The notes below the pieces were generated by a model. It saw nothing but the letters and a program-made list of their open reading frames with translations. It had not been told where the DNA came from and did not search any database. The translations under genes and the position numbers were made by a program. Shown here piece by piece: positions 16,484-23,349 of a stretch of DNA of 30,536 nucleotides. How positions within the stretch are numbered: the stretch's first letter is position 1; each line of letters starts with the position of its first letter. The stretch is from Clostridium sp. CAG:169 (GTDB taxonomy: Bacteria; Bacillota; Clostridia; Oscillospirales; Ruminococcaceae), in contig FR880129.1 of the NCBI GenBank assembly GCA_000435195.1, positions 1-30,536 on the forward strand, given 5' to 3'.

Positions 16484-16517
16484 AAAAGCGCAGTGACCAA
16501 ATTTTTATCACTGCGCC
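16484..16517 (-). terminator. Terminator after the tetR gene
   Basis: Perfect 9-bp stem GCGCAGTGA / TCACTGCGC (about 16489-16517), followed on the minus strand by T7. It separates the tetR transcript from the oleate hydratase promoter. Confidence 0.85.
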
Positions 16518-16536
16518 GAAAGTATCTGATTTTTTA

Positions 16537-17103
16537 TCATTTGATGGGTGGTGTACAGAATTTGCCCACTGCACGGGCAATGTCCCCTTGAATGAGGATA
16601 CTGATGCGCTCGATGATTCGCTCGGGCGGCTCAGTCATGCCGTTTTTGATCCAATCCAGCATGATTCCCACAAAGGCGTACTTGTAAAAATCAGCGATGA
16701 ATGCCTTGTCCTCCTCGGGAACGTGCAGTCCCTGTGCCTTTTCCTCCACCACATTGTAAATCAGGTCGTGTACCAGCTTGTACAGGTACAGCTCCACCTG
16801 CTCGCGGCTGACGCTGCGGTAGACATTGGTGATAAACGGCTTGTTTTCTAGTACGGCATGGAAGATATTTAAAAACCCCTCCTGCCAGGTGTCATAGCTC
16901 TTTTTTCCCTCCAGTGCGCGGGCGGCATCCTCAATGAAGGACCACTCCACCAGGTCATAAATGTCCTTAAAGTGGTAGTAGAAGGTCATGCGGCTGACAC
17001 CGCACTCCTCGGTGATGTCGTTGATGGTGATTTTATGAAAGGGTTTTTTTAGCAGCAGACTTTTTAAAGCGTGCTCCAAAGCCTGCTTGGTGATGCTGGA
17101 CAT
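16537..17103 (-). CDS. TetR/AcrR-family transcriptional regulator
   Basis: 188-aa regulator. The N-terminal TetR helix-turn-helix is clear: SLLLKKPFHKITINDITEEC, then GVSRMTFYYHFKDIYDLVEW (about residues 15-55). The rest is a helical ligand-binding/dimerisation domain resembling the DhaS-like TetR C-terminal type. The start at 17103 has a GGAGGAGG site 5 nt upstream. It lies just upstream of oleate hydratase on the same strand but is separated by a terminator, so it is a likely fatty-acid-responsive repressor of that gene. The ligand is inferred, not seen. Its stop codon is TGA. Confidence 0.88.
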   Translation of the reverse strand: MSSITKQALEHALKSLLLKKPFHKITINDITEECGVSRMTFYYHFKDIYDLVEWSFIEDAARALEGKKSYDTWQEGFLNIFHAVLENKPFITNVYRSVSREQVELYLYKLVHDLIYNVVEEKAQGLHVPEEDKAFIADFYKYAFVGIMLDWIKNGMTEPPERIIERISILIQGDIARAVGKFCTPPIK

Positions 17104-17237
17104 GAGCCTCCTCCTTCTTCTGTTTTGGGTTCCCTGTCCGCTTGAGGGACCCGTTCGGGTTGTTTAAATGCTGTACCCTGCACAAAAAGGTTTTTATCAA
17201 ATGGAGTTTCTCTAGTCTATTCTCTTGTGCCGACCGT

Positions 17238-17707
17238 TTACCGCTCCAGATAGACCGATTCCCTGCCATCTTCCACAAAACGTTCCTGTACAACAAAGCC
17301 GTTTTTTGCAGAAGGTGCAAAGAAGGCAGATTGTCGGAATAAACAAAGGCGCCTATGCTTTGCAGACGAAACCGCTCGGTCACCATCGGCAGAAAGAGCT
17401 GCACCGCCCGGCTGCCGATGCCCTGTCCCCATCGCTCCTTGGCAAAGAGGCACAGGCTGAGCATGGCGTTGGGCTGCTGGCTGCGGTCGATGCAAAAGCA
17501 CCAGATGTCCCCCACATATTCGCCGTCTGCCCAGATGGTCTGCCCAAAGCTGTCGGCATCGGGCAGCAGCGAAGCCTGAAAGTTGGCGATTGCCTGCTCA
17601 CGGGTCAGCACGCTGCGGGGAAACATCCGCTCGATGTCGGGGTCCTTTGTGCGCTCAAAATAGGTGAGCGCATTTTCCAGCGTGCGTGCTTTCAGTTGAA
17701 TATCCAT
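17238..17707 (-). pseudogene. GNAT-family N-acetyltransferase with a frameshift at an A6 run
   Basis: Acetyl-CoA-dependent acyltransferase of unknown substrate. The frame from ATG at 17707 (GGAGGG site) encodes a GNAT fold with the acetyl-CoA loop RWGQGIGSRAV (residues 92-102). At residue 135 the frame runs into unrelated sequence and continues, overlapping tetR, to 17033. In the -1 frame the expected end KNGFVVQERFVEDGRESVYLER and TAA at 17238 appear, restoring a 156-aa protein of normal length. The switch point is six A residues (T6 at 17302-17307 on the plus strand). The cause could be a real mutation, slippage-dependent expression or a sequencing error. It lies 18 nt after murD. Confidence 0.75.
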
Positions 17708-17725
17708 GGAGAACCCTCCCTCATC

Positions 17726-19117
17726 TTACAGCTGATGAACCAGCTCCTTAAAGTGTCTGCCTCTTGCTTCAAAATCCGGGTAGAGGTCAAAGCTGGCGCA
17801 GGCAGGCGACAGCGAAACGATGTCCCCCGGCTGTGCGCACTGGCGAGCAAGCTCGACCGCCTGCTGCATATCTTTTGCGTGCAGGATGCGCAGCTGCTGA
17901 GGGTCAAAGCCTTCGCAGGCGGTGACAGCCGCTTCGATTTTCGGTGCGGTCACACCCATCAGGATGAGGGTCTTGACCTTTTCGATGATTTTGGGTGCAA
18001 GCGGCTCAAAGGGGATTTTTTTATCGTAGCCGCCCGCAATCAGGATGAGCTTCTGGTGGAAGGAGTTTAATCCTGCGATGGTGCGGGTCGGGCTGGAGGC
18101 AATCGAGTCGTTGTACCATTTGACGCCATCCAGCTCCCGCACAAATTCGATGCGGTGCTCCACGCCGGCAAACTGCTGTGCCACCTGCACGATATTTTCG
18201 CAGTCCACCTCACCCCATACGGCGCTGATGGCAGCCAGATAGTTTTCTACATTGTGGATGCCCGGGATGCGGATCTGCTCCATCGGCAGCACAGGGGTCG
18301 TCCCGCTGCGGTCGTTGCAGTACAGCATCCCGTCCTCACCCAGATAAGCGCCCAGCGACGGGACAGTTTTGCGGCTGAAAAAGGCAGCGGTCCCCCGCAC
18401 CAGCGGCAGGAAGGAGGCGGTGATGGGATTATCTGCATTGAGTACCGTGCGGCTGATGCCACCCTGATGCAGCAGGATGTTCTTTTTGGCATCGATGTAT
18501 TCCTGCATATCCTTGTGGACATCCAGATGGTTCGGTGTGACGTTGGTGACCACAGCCACATCGGGTGAGCGGCGCATGGAAATCAGCTGGAAGCTGGAAA
18601 GCTCCACCACAGCGCGGTCCTGAGGCTCGATCTGCTCGATGCGCGGCAGCAGTGGGAAGCCGATGTTGCCCCCCAAAAAGACCCGATAGCCCTGTTTTTT
18701 CAGCAGTTCTGCAATCACCGAGGTGGTGGTCGTCTTGCCGTCCGAGCCGGTGACCGCATAGATTTTGCAGGGACACAGGTCGAAAAACAGCTCCATCTCG
18801 CTGGTGACCGCCACGCCTGCCTGCCGCGCCTGCTGCAAAGCAGGATGGAAGTAGTACATTCCGGGTGTGCGCAGCAGCAGGTCCTCGCTGCACAGTCCCT
18901 CCAGATAATTTTCTCCCAGCAGCAGCCGGATGCCCATTGCCTCCAGCCGGTCTGCCTCCTCTCCAATCTGCTCGCGGGTGCGTTTGTCGCGCAGCGATAC
19001 CTGTGCGCCTTTGGCAGCGAACATTCCCAGCAGTTCGCGGTGGCTGCGTCCCAAACCGATGAAGGATACCTTTTTATCTTTTAGCTCCCGGTAAAAGGAG
19101 TTGAGTCGTTCGTTCAT
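17726..19117 (-). CDS. murD: UDP-N-acetylmuramoyl-L-alanine--D-glutamate ligase
   Basis: Cytoplasmic ATP-dependent ligase that adds D-glutamate to UDP-MurNAc-L-Ala in peptidoglycan synthesis. The 463-aa length is typical. Visible: N-terminal Rossmann-like nucleotide-sugar domain (VSFIGLGRSHRELL), Mur-ligase P-loop TGSDGKTTTTS (residues 123-133), central ELSSFQL and VTNVTPNHLDVH, and C-terminal YNDSIASSPTRT and LIAGGYDKKIPFEPL. Starts ATG 19117 with a GGAAGGGAAGG site. It is isolated from other mur/fts genes, which usually cluster. The frameshifted GNAT gene and tetR follow on the same strand. Confidence 0.95.
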   Translation of the reverse strand: MNERLNSFYRELKDKKVSFIGLGRSHRELLGMFAAKGAQVSLRDKRTREQIGEEADRLEAMGIRLLLGENYLEGLCSEDLLLRTPGMYYFHPALQQARQAGVAVTSEMELFFDLCPCKIYAVTGSDGKTTTTSVIAELLKKQGYRVFLGGNIGFPLLPRIEQIEPQDRAVVELSSFQLISMRRSPDVAVVTNVTPNHLDVHKDMQEYIDAKKNILLHQGGISRTVLNADNPITASFLPLVRGTAAFFSRKTVPSLGAYLGEDGMLYCNDRSGTTPVLPMEQIRIPGIHNVENYLAAISAVWGEVDCENIVQVAQQFAGVEHRIEFVRELDGVKWYNDSIASSPTRTIAGLNSFHQKLILIAGGYDKKIPFEPLAPKIIEKVKTLILMGVTAPKIEAAVTACEGFDPQQLRILHAKDMQQAVELARQCAQPGDIVSLSPACASFDLYPDFEARGRHFKELVHQL

Positions 19118-19182
19118 GGAAAAAGCCTTCCCTTCCGATAGATTTACTCTGTTCCCGCCAAAAGCAGGAAAGTTACCCTTTC

Positions 19183-19211
19183 ATTATACTCTGAATCGGC
19201 AGCGGTGTCGA
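19183..19211 (-). promoter_or_regulatory. murD promoter
   Basis: Minus strand: -35 TCGACA (19206-19211), 17-bp spacer, -10 TATAAT (19183-19188), 65 nt before the murD start. It is divergent from the glutaredoxin promoter at 19265. Confidence 0.8.
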
Positions 19212-19264
19212 GCAAAGCCGGTCGTTTTTGTGCGGGAGAAGCCGGAAAACCATTTAAAATCCTC

Positions 19265-19293
19265 TTTACAACGATTGATAAAATCTATATAAT
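19265..19293 (+). promoter_or_regulatory. Promoter of the glutaredoxin-like gene
   Basis: -35 TTTACA (19265-19270), 17-bp spacer, -10 TATAAT (19288-19293), about 60 nt upstream of the ATG. It shows the gene is transcribed as a normal unit starting before the in-frame TGA. Confidence 0.85.
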
Positions 19294-19352
19294 AAAAGAA
19301 AACGAACTATTTTTTCTATCCAATATCAACCGATAAGCAAGGAGAGAGTGCT

Positions 19353-19640
19353 ATGAGAAAGATTATTTTGTTCGGCACCGGCACATGAGGCGGCTGCCCA
19401 CCGGTGAAAGAGGTTCTTTCAGAGAATAACATTAAGTATATGTACGTCGACATCTGCGAAGGTGTTGGTAAACTCAAGAGCTTTTTGAAGGTCCGCGACA
19501 CCGCGCCGGAAATGCAGGAGGTGCGAGAGCAGCATCGTGCAGGCATCCCTTGCCTGGTGGTGGACGATCAGGTCATCCTGGTCAACGGTGCAGAGCATAT
19601 GCAGCAGCTGATTGAGCAGTACCAACTCAAAGAGGACTAA
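19353..19640 (+). CDS. Glutaredoxin-like protein, probable selenoprotein (in-frame TGA as Sec12)
   Basis: Small thioredoxin-fold redox protein resembling the glutaredoxin-related family COG4545. From ATG at 19353 (GGAGAGAG site) the frame reads MRKIILFGTGT, then TGA (19386-19388), then GGCPPVKEVLSENN and on to TAA at 19640. The TGA falls exactly where these proteins carry the first Cys of the redox CxxC, giving U12-G-G-C15. The family-like sequence continues without a break after it (MYVDICEGVGKLKSFLKVRD; AGIPCLVVDDQVILVNG). A SECIS-like hairpin follows the TGA. Full length with Sec is 95 aa. An automatic start at GTG 19404 would remove the active site and has no ribosome binding site. A sequencing error or true nonsense mutation remains possible, but conservation downstream argues against it. 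Confidence 0.82.
19386..19424 (+). promoter_or_regulatory. Candidate bacterial SECIS element
   Basis: Starts with the TGA codon. A hairpin lies 17 nt further on: GAAAG (19406-19410), loop AGGTT (19411-19415), CTTTC (19416-19420). The loop carries the GGU core, and an unpaired U (19405) sits at the base of the upper stem, as in the E. coli fdhF SECIS, whose loop is also AGGU-type. The spacing from TGA to loop is within the range known for bacterial SECIS elements. Confidence 0.7.
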
Positions 19641-19692
19641 TTTCCTTTGGTGCAGATTCCGAAAATTTTGCAACGGAAAGGAAGTGGTTGCG

Positions 19693-20079
19693 ATGGCAAC
19701 AGGGTATTATAAACCATCTCCCGAACTGGAAGAATGTAACCGTTTGATCGAGGTGTACTGGAACACCAAGCAGTATGATAAATGCTTTGACGGACACCTT
19801 GCGCTGGCAAAGCAGGGGTATCCGCTGGCAGAATGTCAGGTTGGATATTTTTATCTGAAAGGGCTGGGGGTTTGCCAGGACTTTGAACGGGCATTTTACT
19901 GGACACAGCGTTCCGCACAGCATGGGGACCGCGATGCCCAATGCAATCTGGCATCCTTTTATGAGGACGGAATCGGCACACAGCGCGATATGCAGCAGGC
20001 AAAGTACTGGTATGCGCAGGCAGCTTTGCAAAATCAGGAGATTGCCCTGCAAAAGCAAAAGGAATTGGAAAATATTTGA
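19693..20079 (+). CDS. Sel1-like (TPR-type) repeat protein
   Basis: 128-aa soluble protein made mostly of Sel1-like repeats, which mediate protein-protein contacts. Visible units: AKQGYPLAECQVGYFYLKGL, FERAFYWTQRSAQHGDRDAQ, then CNLASFYEDGIGTQRDMQQA and KYWYAQAALQNQ, following the usual A..G...A...L...Y..G.GV..D...A..W...A pattern. No signal peptide or membrane segment. The start at 19693 has a GGAAAGGAAG site. It lies 52 nt after the glutaredoxin-like gene with no intervening promoter or terminator, so it is probably co-transcribed. The TGA stop at 20077-20079 shows that TGA is used as a real stop in this genome. Function unknown. Confidence 0.85.
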   Translation: MATGYYKPSPELEECNRLIEVYWNTKQYDKCFDGHLALAKQGYPLAECQVGYFYLKGLGVCQDFERAFYWTQRSAQHGDRDAQCNLASFYEDGIGTQRDMQQAKYWYAQAALQNQEIALQKQKELENI

Positions 20080-20103
20080 CGGCTCCTTTCGCTGTCTTTT
20101 TAA

Positions 20104-20144
20104 AAATTGGCACAGCAGATTAAACCTGCTGTGCCAATTTTTAT
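20104..20144 (+). terminator. Terminator of the glutaredoxin-Sel1 unit
   Basis: Perfect 15-bp stem AAATTGGCACAGCAG (20104-20118) / CTGCTGTGCCAATTT (20126-20140) with a 7-nt loop and T tail. Confidence 0.9.
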
Positions 20145-20167
20145 GTCTGATTTACAAGACCGGTATC

Positions 20168-20203
20168 AAAAAAATTGACCGCTGTCCTTTGGGCAGCGGT
20201 CAA
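20168..20203 (-). terminator. Terminator after rny
   Basis: Perfect 10-bp stem TTGACCGCTG (20175-20184) / CAGCGGTCAA (20194-20203). On the minus strand it is followed by a T7-type run, 12 nt beyond the rny stop. Confidence 0.85.
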
Positions 20204-20214
20204 TAGAAGAATTT

Positions 20215-21771
20215 TTATTTTGCGTAATCAACAGCGCGGCTTTCGCGGATGATGTTGACCTTGATCTGACCGGGATATTCCATCTCCGATTCAATCTTGT
20301 TGACGATGTCGCGGGCGATAATGGTCATCTGGTCGTCGCTGATGACCTCAGGACGAACCATGATGCGGATTTCACGACCTGCCTGAACAGCAAAGCACTT
20401 TTCAACGCCGTCAAAGGAGTTTGCAATCTCCTCCAGCTTTTCCAGACGCTTGATGTAGTTTTCCAGATTTTCACGTCTTGCGCCGGGTCTTGCTGCGCTG
20501 ATGGCGTCAGCAGCCTGTACGATGCAGGCAACCAGTGTTTTTGGCTCTACATCGCCGTGATGTGCTTCAATAGCATGGATGACAGCCGGGCTTTCCTTGT
20601 ACTTTCTGGCAAGGTCGACGCCAATCTTGACATGGCTGCCCTCGATTTCGTGGGTCAGGGCTTTGCCGATGTCATGAATCAGACCGGCGCGTTTGGCAGT
20701 AGCAACATCTGCGCCCAGCTCGGCAGCCATTACGCCTGCCAGATGAGCCACCTCGATGGAGTGCTGCAATACGTTCTGACCGTAGCTGGAACGGTATCTC
20801 ATGCGCCCCAGCAGCTTGATCATATCCGGGTGCATACCGTGAACGTTGGTCTCCAGAACCGCACGCTCACCGTCCTGCTTGATTTTGTTTTCGATTTCAC
20901 GCTGTGCTTTTTCTACCGTTTCCTCGATGCGTGCCGGATGGATTCTTCCGTCCTGAATCAGGCGCTCCAGAGCGGTGCGGGCAATCTCACGTTTAACGGC
21001 ATCGTGGCTGGACAGGGTGATTGCTTCCGGTGTGTCGTCGATGATCAGGTCAACGCCGGTCAGCGTTTCCAGTGTGCGGATGTTTCGTCCTTCACGACCG
21101 ATAATGCGTCCCTTCATCTCATCGTTTGGCAGCGGAACGACCGATACGGTCACTTCGCCCACATAGTCGGAGGCACATTTCTGGATGGCAGTTGCGATGA
21201 TTTCTCTTGCTTTCTGGTCGGATTCATCCTTGAACTTCTGTTCATAGAGGTTGATTTTAACCGCCTTTTCGTGTACCAGCTCGTTCTCCAGATTGGAAAG
21301 CAGGTATTCCTTTGCCTGCTCTGCGGTGTAGCCGGAGATTTTTTCCAGCGCTTCAAACTGGCTGGCTTTGATTTCGTTGGCTTCCTTCAGGCGACCCTCT
21401 GCCTCTTTGATTTTATTTTGCAGGGTTTCCTCTTTTTTCTCCAGATTGTCCATCTTGCGGTCGATGGATTCTTCCTTCTGCTGGATGCGGCGCTCTAAAC
21501 GCTGCACCTCGTTGCGGCGCTCTTTGACCTCTTTTTCTGCCTCGGTGCGCTGCTTGTGGATTTCGTCCTTTGCCTCCACCAGCGCCTCTTTTTTCTTGAC
21601 CTCAGCGTCCTTGATGGCGTCGCTGATGATGCGTTTTGCTTCCTCCTCAGCGGTGCCAAGCTCGGCTTCCGCCACCTTTTTGCGGTACTGGATTCCCAGC
21701 GGGAATGCGACCACTGCGCCTGCTGCCAGTGCAATCAGGATGCAGACAAGATAAGTAAAAATCGGGTCCAT
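20215..21771 (-). CDS. rny: Ribonuclease Y
   Basis: Membrane-anchored endoribonuclease that starts mRNA decay in Firmicutes. The 518-aa product has the full architecture: N-terminal membrane helix (residues 5-27), a long charged coiled coil (about 33-185), a KH RNA-binding domain with GRIIGREGRNIRTLE, and an HD phosphohydrolase domain with HSIEVAHLAGV and LIHDIGKAL. It ends VNIIRESRAVDYAK, as usual. I chose ATG at 21771 (GGAGG 12 nt upstream; slightly long spacing), because upstream in-frame codons to 21924 give no family-like sequence. I could not identify a convincing promoter for it. Confidence 0.96.
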   Translation of the reverse strand: MDPIFTYLVCILIALAAGAVVAFPLGIQYRKKVAEAELGTAEEEAKRIISDAIKDAEVKKKEALVEAKDEIHKQRTEAEKEVKERRNEVQRLERRIQQKEESIDRKMDNLEKKEETLQNKIKEAEGRLKEANEIKASQFEALEKISGYTAEQAKEYLLSNLENELVHEKAVKINLYEQKFKDESDQKAREIIATAIQKCASDYVGEVTVSVVPLPNDEMKGRIIGREGRNIRTLETLTGVDLIIDDTPEAITLSSHDAVKREIARTALERLIQDGRIHPARIEETVEKAQREIENKIKQDGERAVLETNVHGMHPDMIKLLGRMRYRSSYGQNVLQHSIEVAHLAGVMAAELGADVATAKRAGLIHDIGKALTHEIEGSHVKIGVDLARKYKESPAVIHAIEAHHGDVEPKTLVACIVQAADAISAARPGARRENLENYIKRLEKLEEIANSFDGVEKCFAVQAGREIRIMVRPEVISDDQMTIIARDIVNKIESEMEYPGQIKVNIIRESRAVDYAK

Positions 21772-22339
21772 GGAACTGTTATTCCTCCTTCTATCGTTTG
21801 TGAGCAAAATCTGCTCGGAGCCGGACACACCGCCCGGGGGTGATTTTGAAAATCGGTGCCCATTTTTTAAGACACAACAAAACATCCGAACCCATCCTTT
21901 TCTTTGTAAAATAAAAAAGGACACGCTCAGAGTGATTCCTCAAAACACCCTGACCCAAACGACCGGACAGCACCGGTAAAAACTGCGGCAAGGGGGAGAA
22001 AGAAGCGAATTGACCTGTGTTTCGATATTGACTTTTTCTATCTGCAATCACAAATGGGCATAAAAAGAAAACAAATTCCAGACAGCACGCCGTATGCTGC
22101 AAAAATAGGCAGCGCAGGCGCCGTGCATCAAAAGGGGTCTTTTCAAAATGTGTATTCGATCTCAATTTGAGAAAAAACTCTGCAAGAGGGTGGATTCTGC
22201 TGCAATCGAAAAAATCAGGCAGCCAAAAAAGCGGAACGCAATCCGCTTTGTCGCATGGGGTACCGTCATCTTTTCTCCAAAAGATGAATGGTATATATTT
22301 ATTTTATCTGTTAGAGTAAGACTTGTCAAGAAATTTATG
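21772..22339. other. Noncoding region between rny and the T-box promoter
   Basis: About 570 nt without a convincing gene. It has two clear hairpins: AAAGCGGA/TCCGCTTT (22228-22249; on the minus strand followed by a T run, so terminator-like) and a 9-bp perfect TCATCTTTT/AAAAGATGA (22266-22287, 4-nt loop). A GATTTT/AAAATC palindrome lies near 21842-21857. The rny leader must lie here, but its promoter is unclear. Confidence 0.5.
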
Positions 22340-22368
22340 TTGACATTTACGGGTTTGGGTGGTAACAT
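22340..22368 (+). promoter_or_regulatory. Promoter of the T-box-Nudix-thrS operon
   Basis: -35 TTGACA (22340-22345), exact 17-bp spacer, -10 TAACAT (22363-22368). Transcription would start about 22375, shortly before the T-box. Confidence 0.85.
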
Positions 22369-22399
22369 GAAAGCAAAATAAAAAAGAACATCCCGCAAA

Positions 22400-22680
22400 T
22401 CGTAGAAGGGGAAGCCGTCAGGCAGGATTTTGCGCAACAGAGAAAGGTGCGGCATCATCAGGATGCAGCTGAAAGCACCCGCGTCGGATCGCCGTTCGGT
22501 ACCACCCCGGAGAGCGCATGAAAAGGGCAGCCTGCTCCAAATGCGACGCATCGACAGCGTTACAGGTCGAAAAAGAGATGTCCGCTTTCTTTGGAAAGCA
22601 AGGGCATAATACGGGTGGAACCGTGGAGCGAATGAAATCTGCTTCATCCCAGGATATGGGATGAAGCTTTTTTGTTTTTT
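22400..22680 (+). promoter_or_regulatory. T-box leader (threonyl-tRNA sensing)
   Basis: Stem I: base TGCGC (22431-22435) / GCGCA (22514-22518), with the AGAGA motif (22439-22443) just above the base and an inner hairpin GGTGC..GCACC. The likely specifier is ACC (22501-22503, threonine) followed by A on the 3' side. The T-box sequence GGGTGGAACCGTGG (22613-22626) contains TGGA (22616-22619) to pair with the uncharged tRNA acceptor end. The terminator is a perfect 10-bp stem GCTTCATCCC (22641-22650) / GGGATGAAGC (22658-22667) followed by T6. Uncharged tRNA-Thr should stabilise the antiterminator and switch on the downstream Nudix and thrS genes. Confidence 0.93.
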
Positions 22681-22725
22681 TAAATGCTTTTTGGCAAATC
22701 CGCGACAAGGAGGGAGGGAGCGCCG

Positions 22726-23334
22726 ATGGAGGACACGCAAACCCATGATACCGGCGTCATCCGGGAAAAGCAGGCGGACGAGGTCTGCGACATCTATGAC
22801 ATCTACGGAAACCGCACCGGCAAAACCTTTGTAAGAGGAGAGCCGCTGTCCGACGGACAGTATGTGATGGTGGTGGACGTGTGGATTGTCAACAGCAAAG
22901 ACGAGATTCTGATTCAGAAGCGCTCGGACTTGAAAAAGGACCTCCCCGGCACCTGGGCAACCCACAGCGGCTGTGTGCTGGCAGGAGAAAGCTCGCAGCA
23001 GGCGTGCATCCGTGAGCCGCTCGAAGAAATTGGAATCCACATCCTGCCCTCCCAAGTGCACAAGCTCAACCGCAAGGTGCGCGGCAAGCTGCTGTCGGAA
23101 AACTTTGTGGTCGAACAGGATTTTGACACGGCAGATGCTGTTTTGCAGACCGAAGAGGTCAGCCAGATCAAATGGGTGAGCGTCAGCCAGCTCAAGCAGA
23201 TGGCAGGACACAGGGAGTTTTACCGTTACCCGGAATTTTTTGATGTGGTCCGTTTTTTGGAAGAACGGCGAAGAAAAAGAGGGAACAGATACAATCTCCC
23301 GCAACAAAATCGAAAACTGGAAGAAAGAAAATAG
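22726..23334 (+). CDS. Nudix hydrolase
   Basis: 202-aa Nudix-fold protein. The Nudix box is complete: G82, E88, R96, E97, E100, E101 and G103 in GCVLAGESSQQACIREPLEE then IGI; the position after RE is Pro, less common. The N-terminal VCDIYDIYGNRTGKTFVRGE and the later YVMVVDVWIVNSKDEILIQK resemble the isopentenyl-diphosphate-isomerase-like and YfcD-like Nudix group. The substrate cannot be told from sequence. The start at 22726 has an AAGGAGGGAGGG site. It lies between the T-box and thrS (15 nt before thrS), so it is expected to be induced by threonine starvation. The C-terminal 20 residues are basic and low in complexity. Confidence 0.85.
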   Translation: MEDTQTHDTGVIREKQADEVCDIYDIYGNRTGKTFVRGEPLSDGQYVMVVDVWIVNSKDEILIQKRSDLKKDLPGTWATHSGCVLAGESSQQACIREPLEEIGIHILPSQVHKLNRKVRGKLLSENFVVEQDFDTADAVLQTEEVSQIKWVSVSQLKQMAGHREFYRYPEFFDVVRFLEERRRKRGNRYNLPQQNRKLEERK

Positions 23335-23349
23335 AGGAGGAATATTTCT

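Noticed and set aside
14626..16851. Plus-strand open frame antisense to oleate hydratase and tetR
   Set aside because: Runs across two genes and a terminator; no domain or ribosome binding site.
17033..17237. C-terminal extension of the GNAT frame overlapping tetR
   Set aside because: Sequence after the A6 run has no GNAT similarity; it is read-through in the wrong frame.
17302..17308. Programmed -1 frameshift signal (A AAA AAC heptamer) in the GNAT gene
   Set aside because: The heptamer is not in the phase needed for classical tandem slippage and I see no clear stimulatory structure downstream. Simple mutation, run-length variation or sequencing error is more likely.
19404..19640. Short glutaredoxin-like gene starting at GTG 19404
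   Set aside because: It would lack the active site and first strand and has no ribosome binding site. The ATG at 19353 with an in-frame Sec codon explains the sequence better.
22148..22381. 77-codon plus-strand frame upstream of the T-box
   Set aside because: Overlaps the TTGACA promoter and two hairpins, lacks a ribosome binding site, and has a protein-unlike composition.
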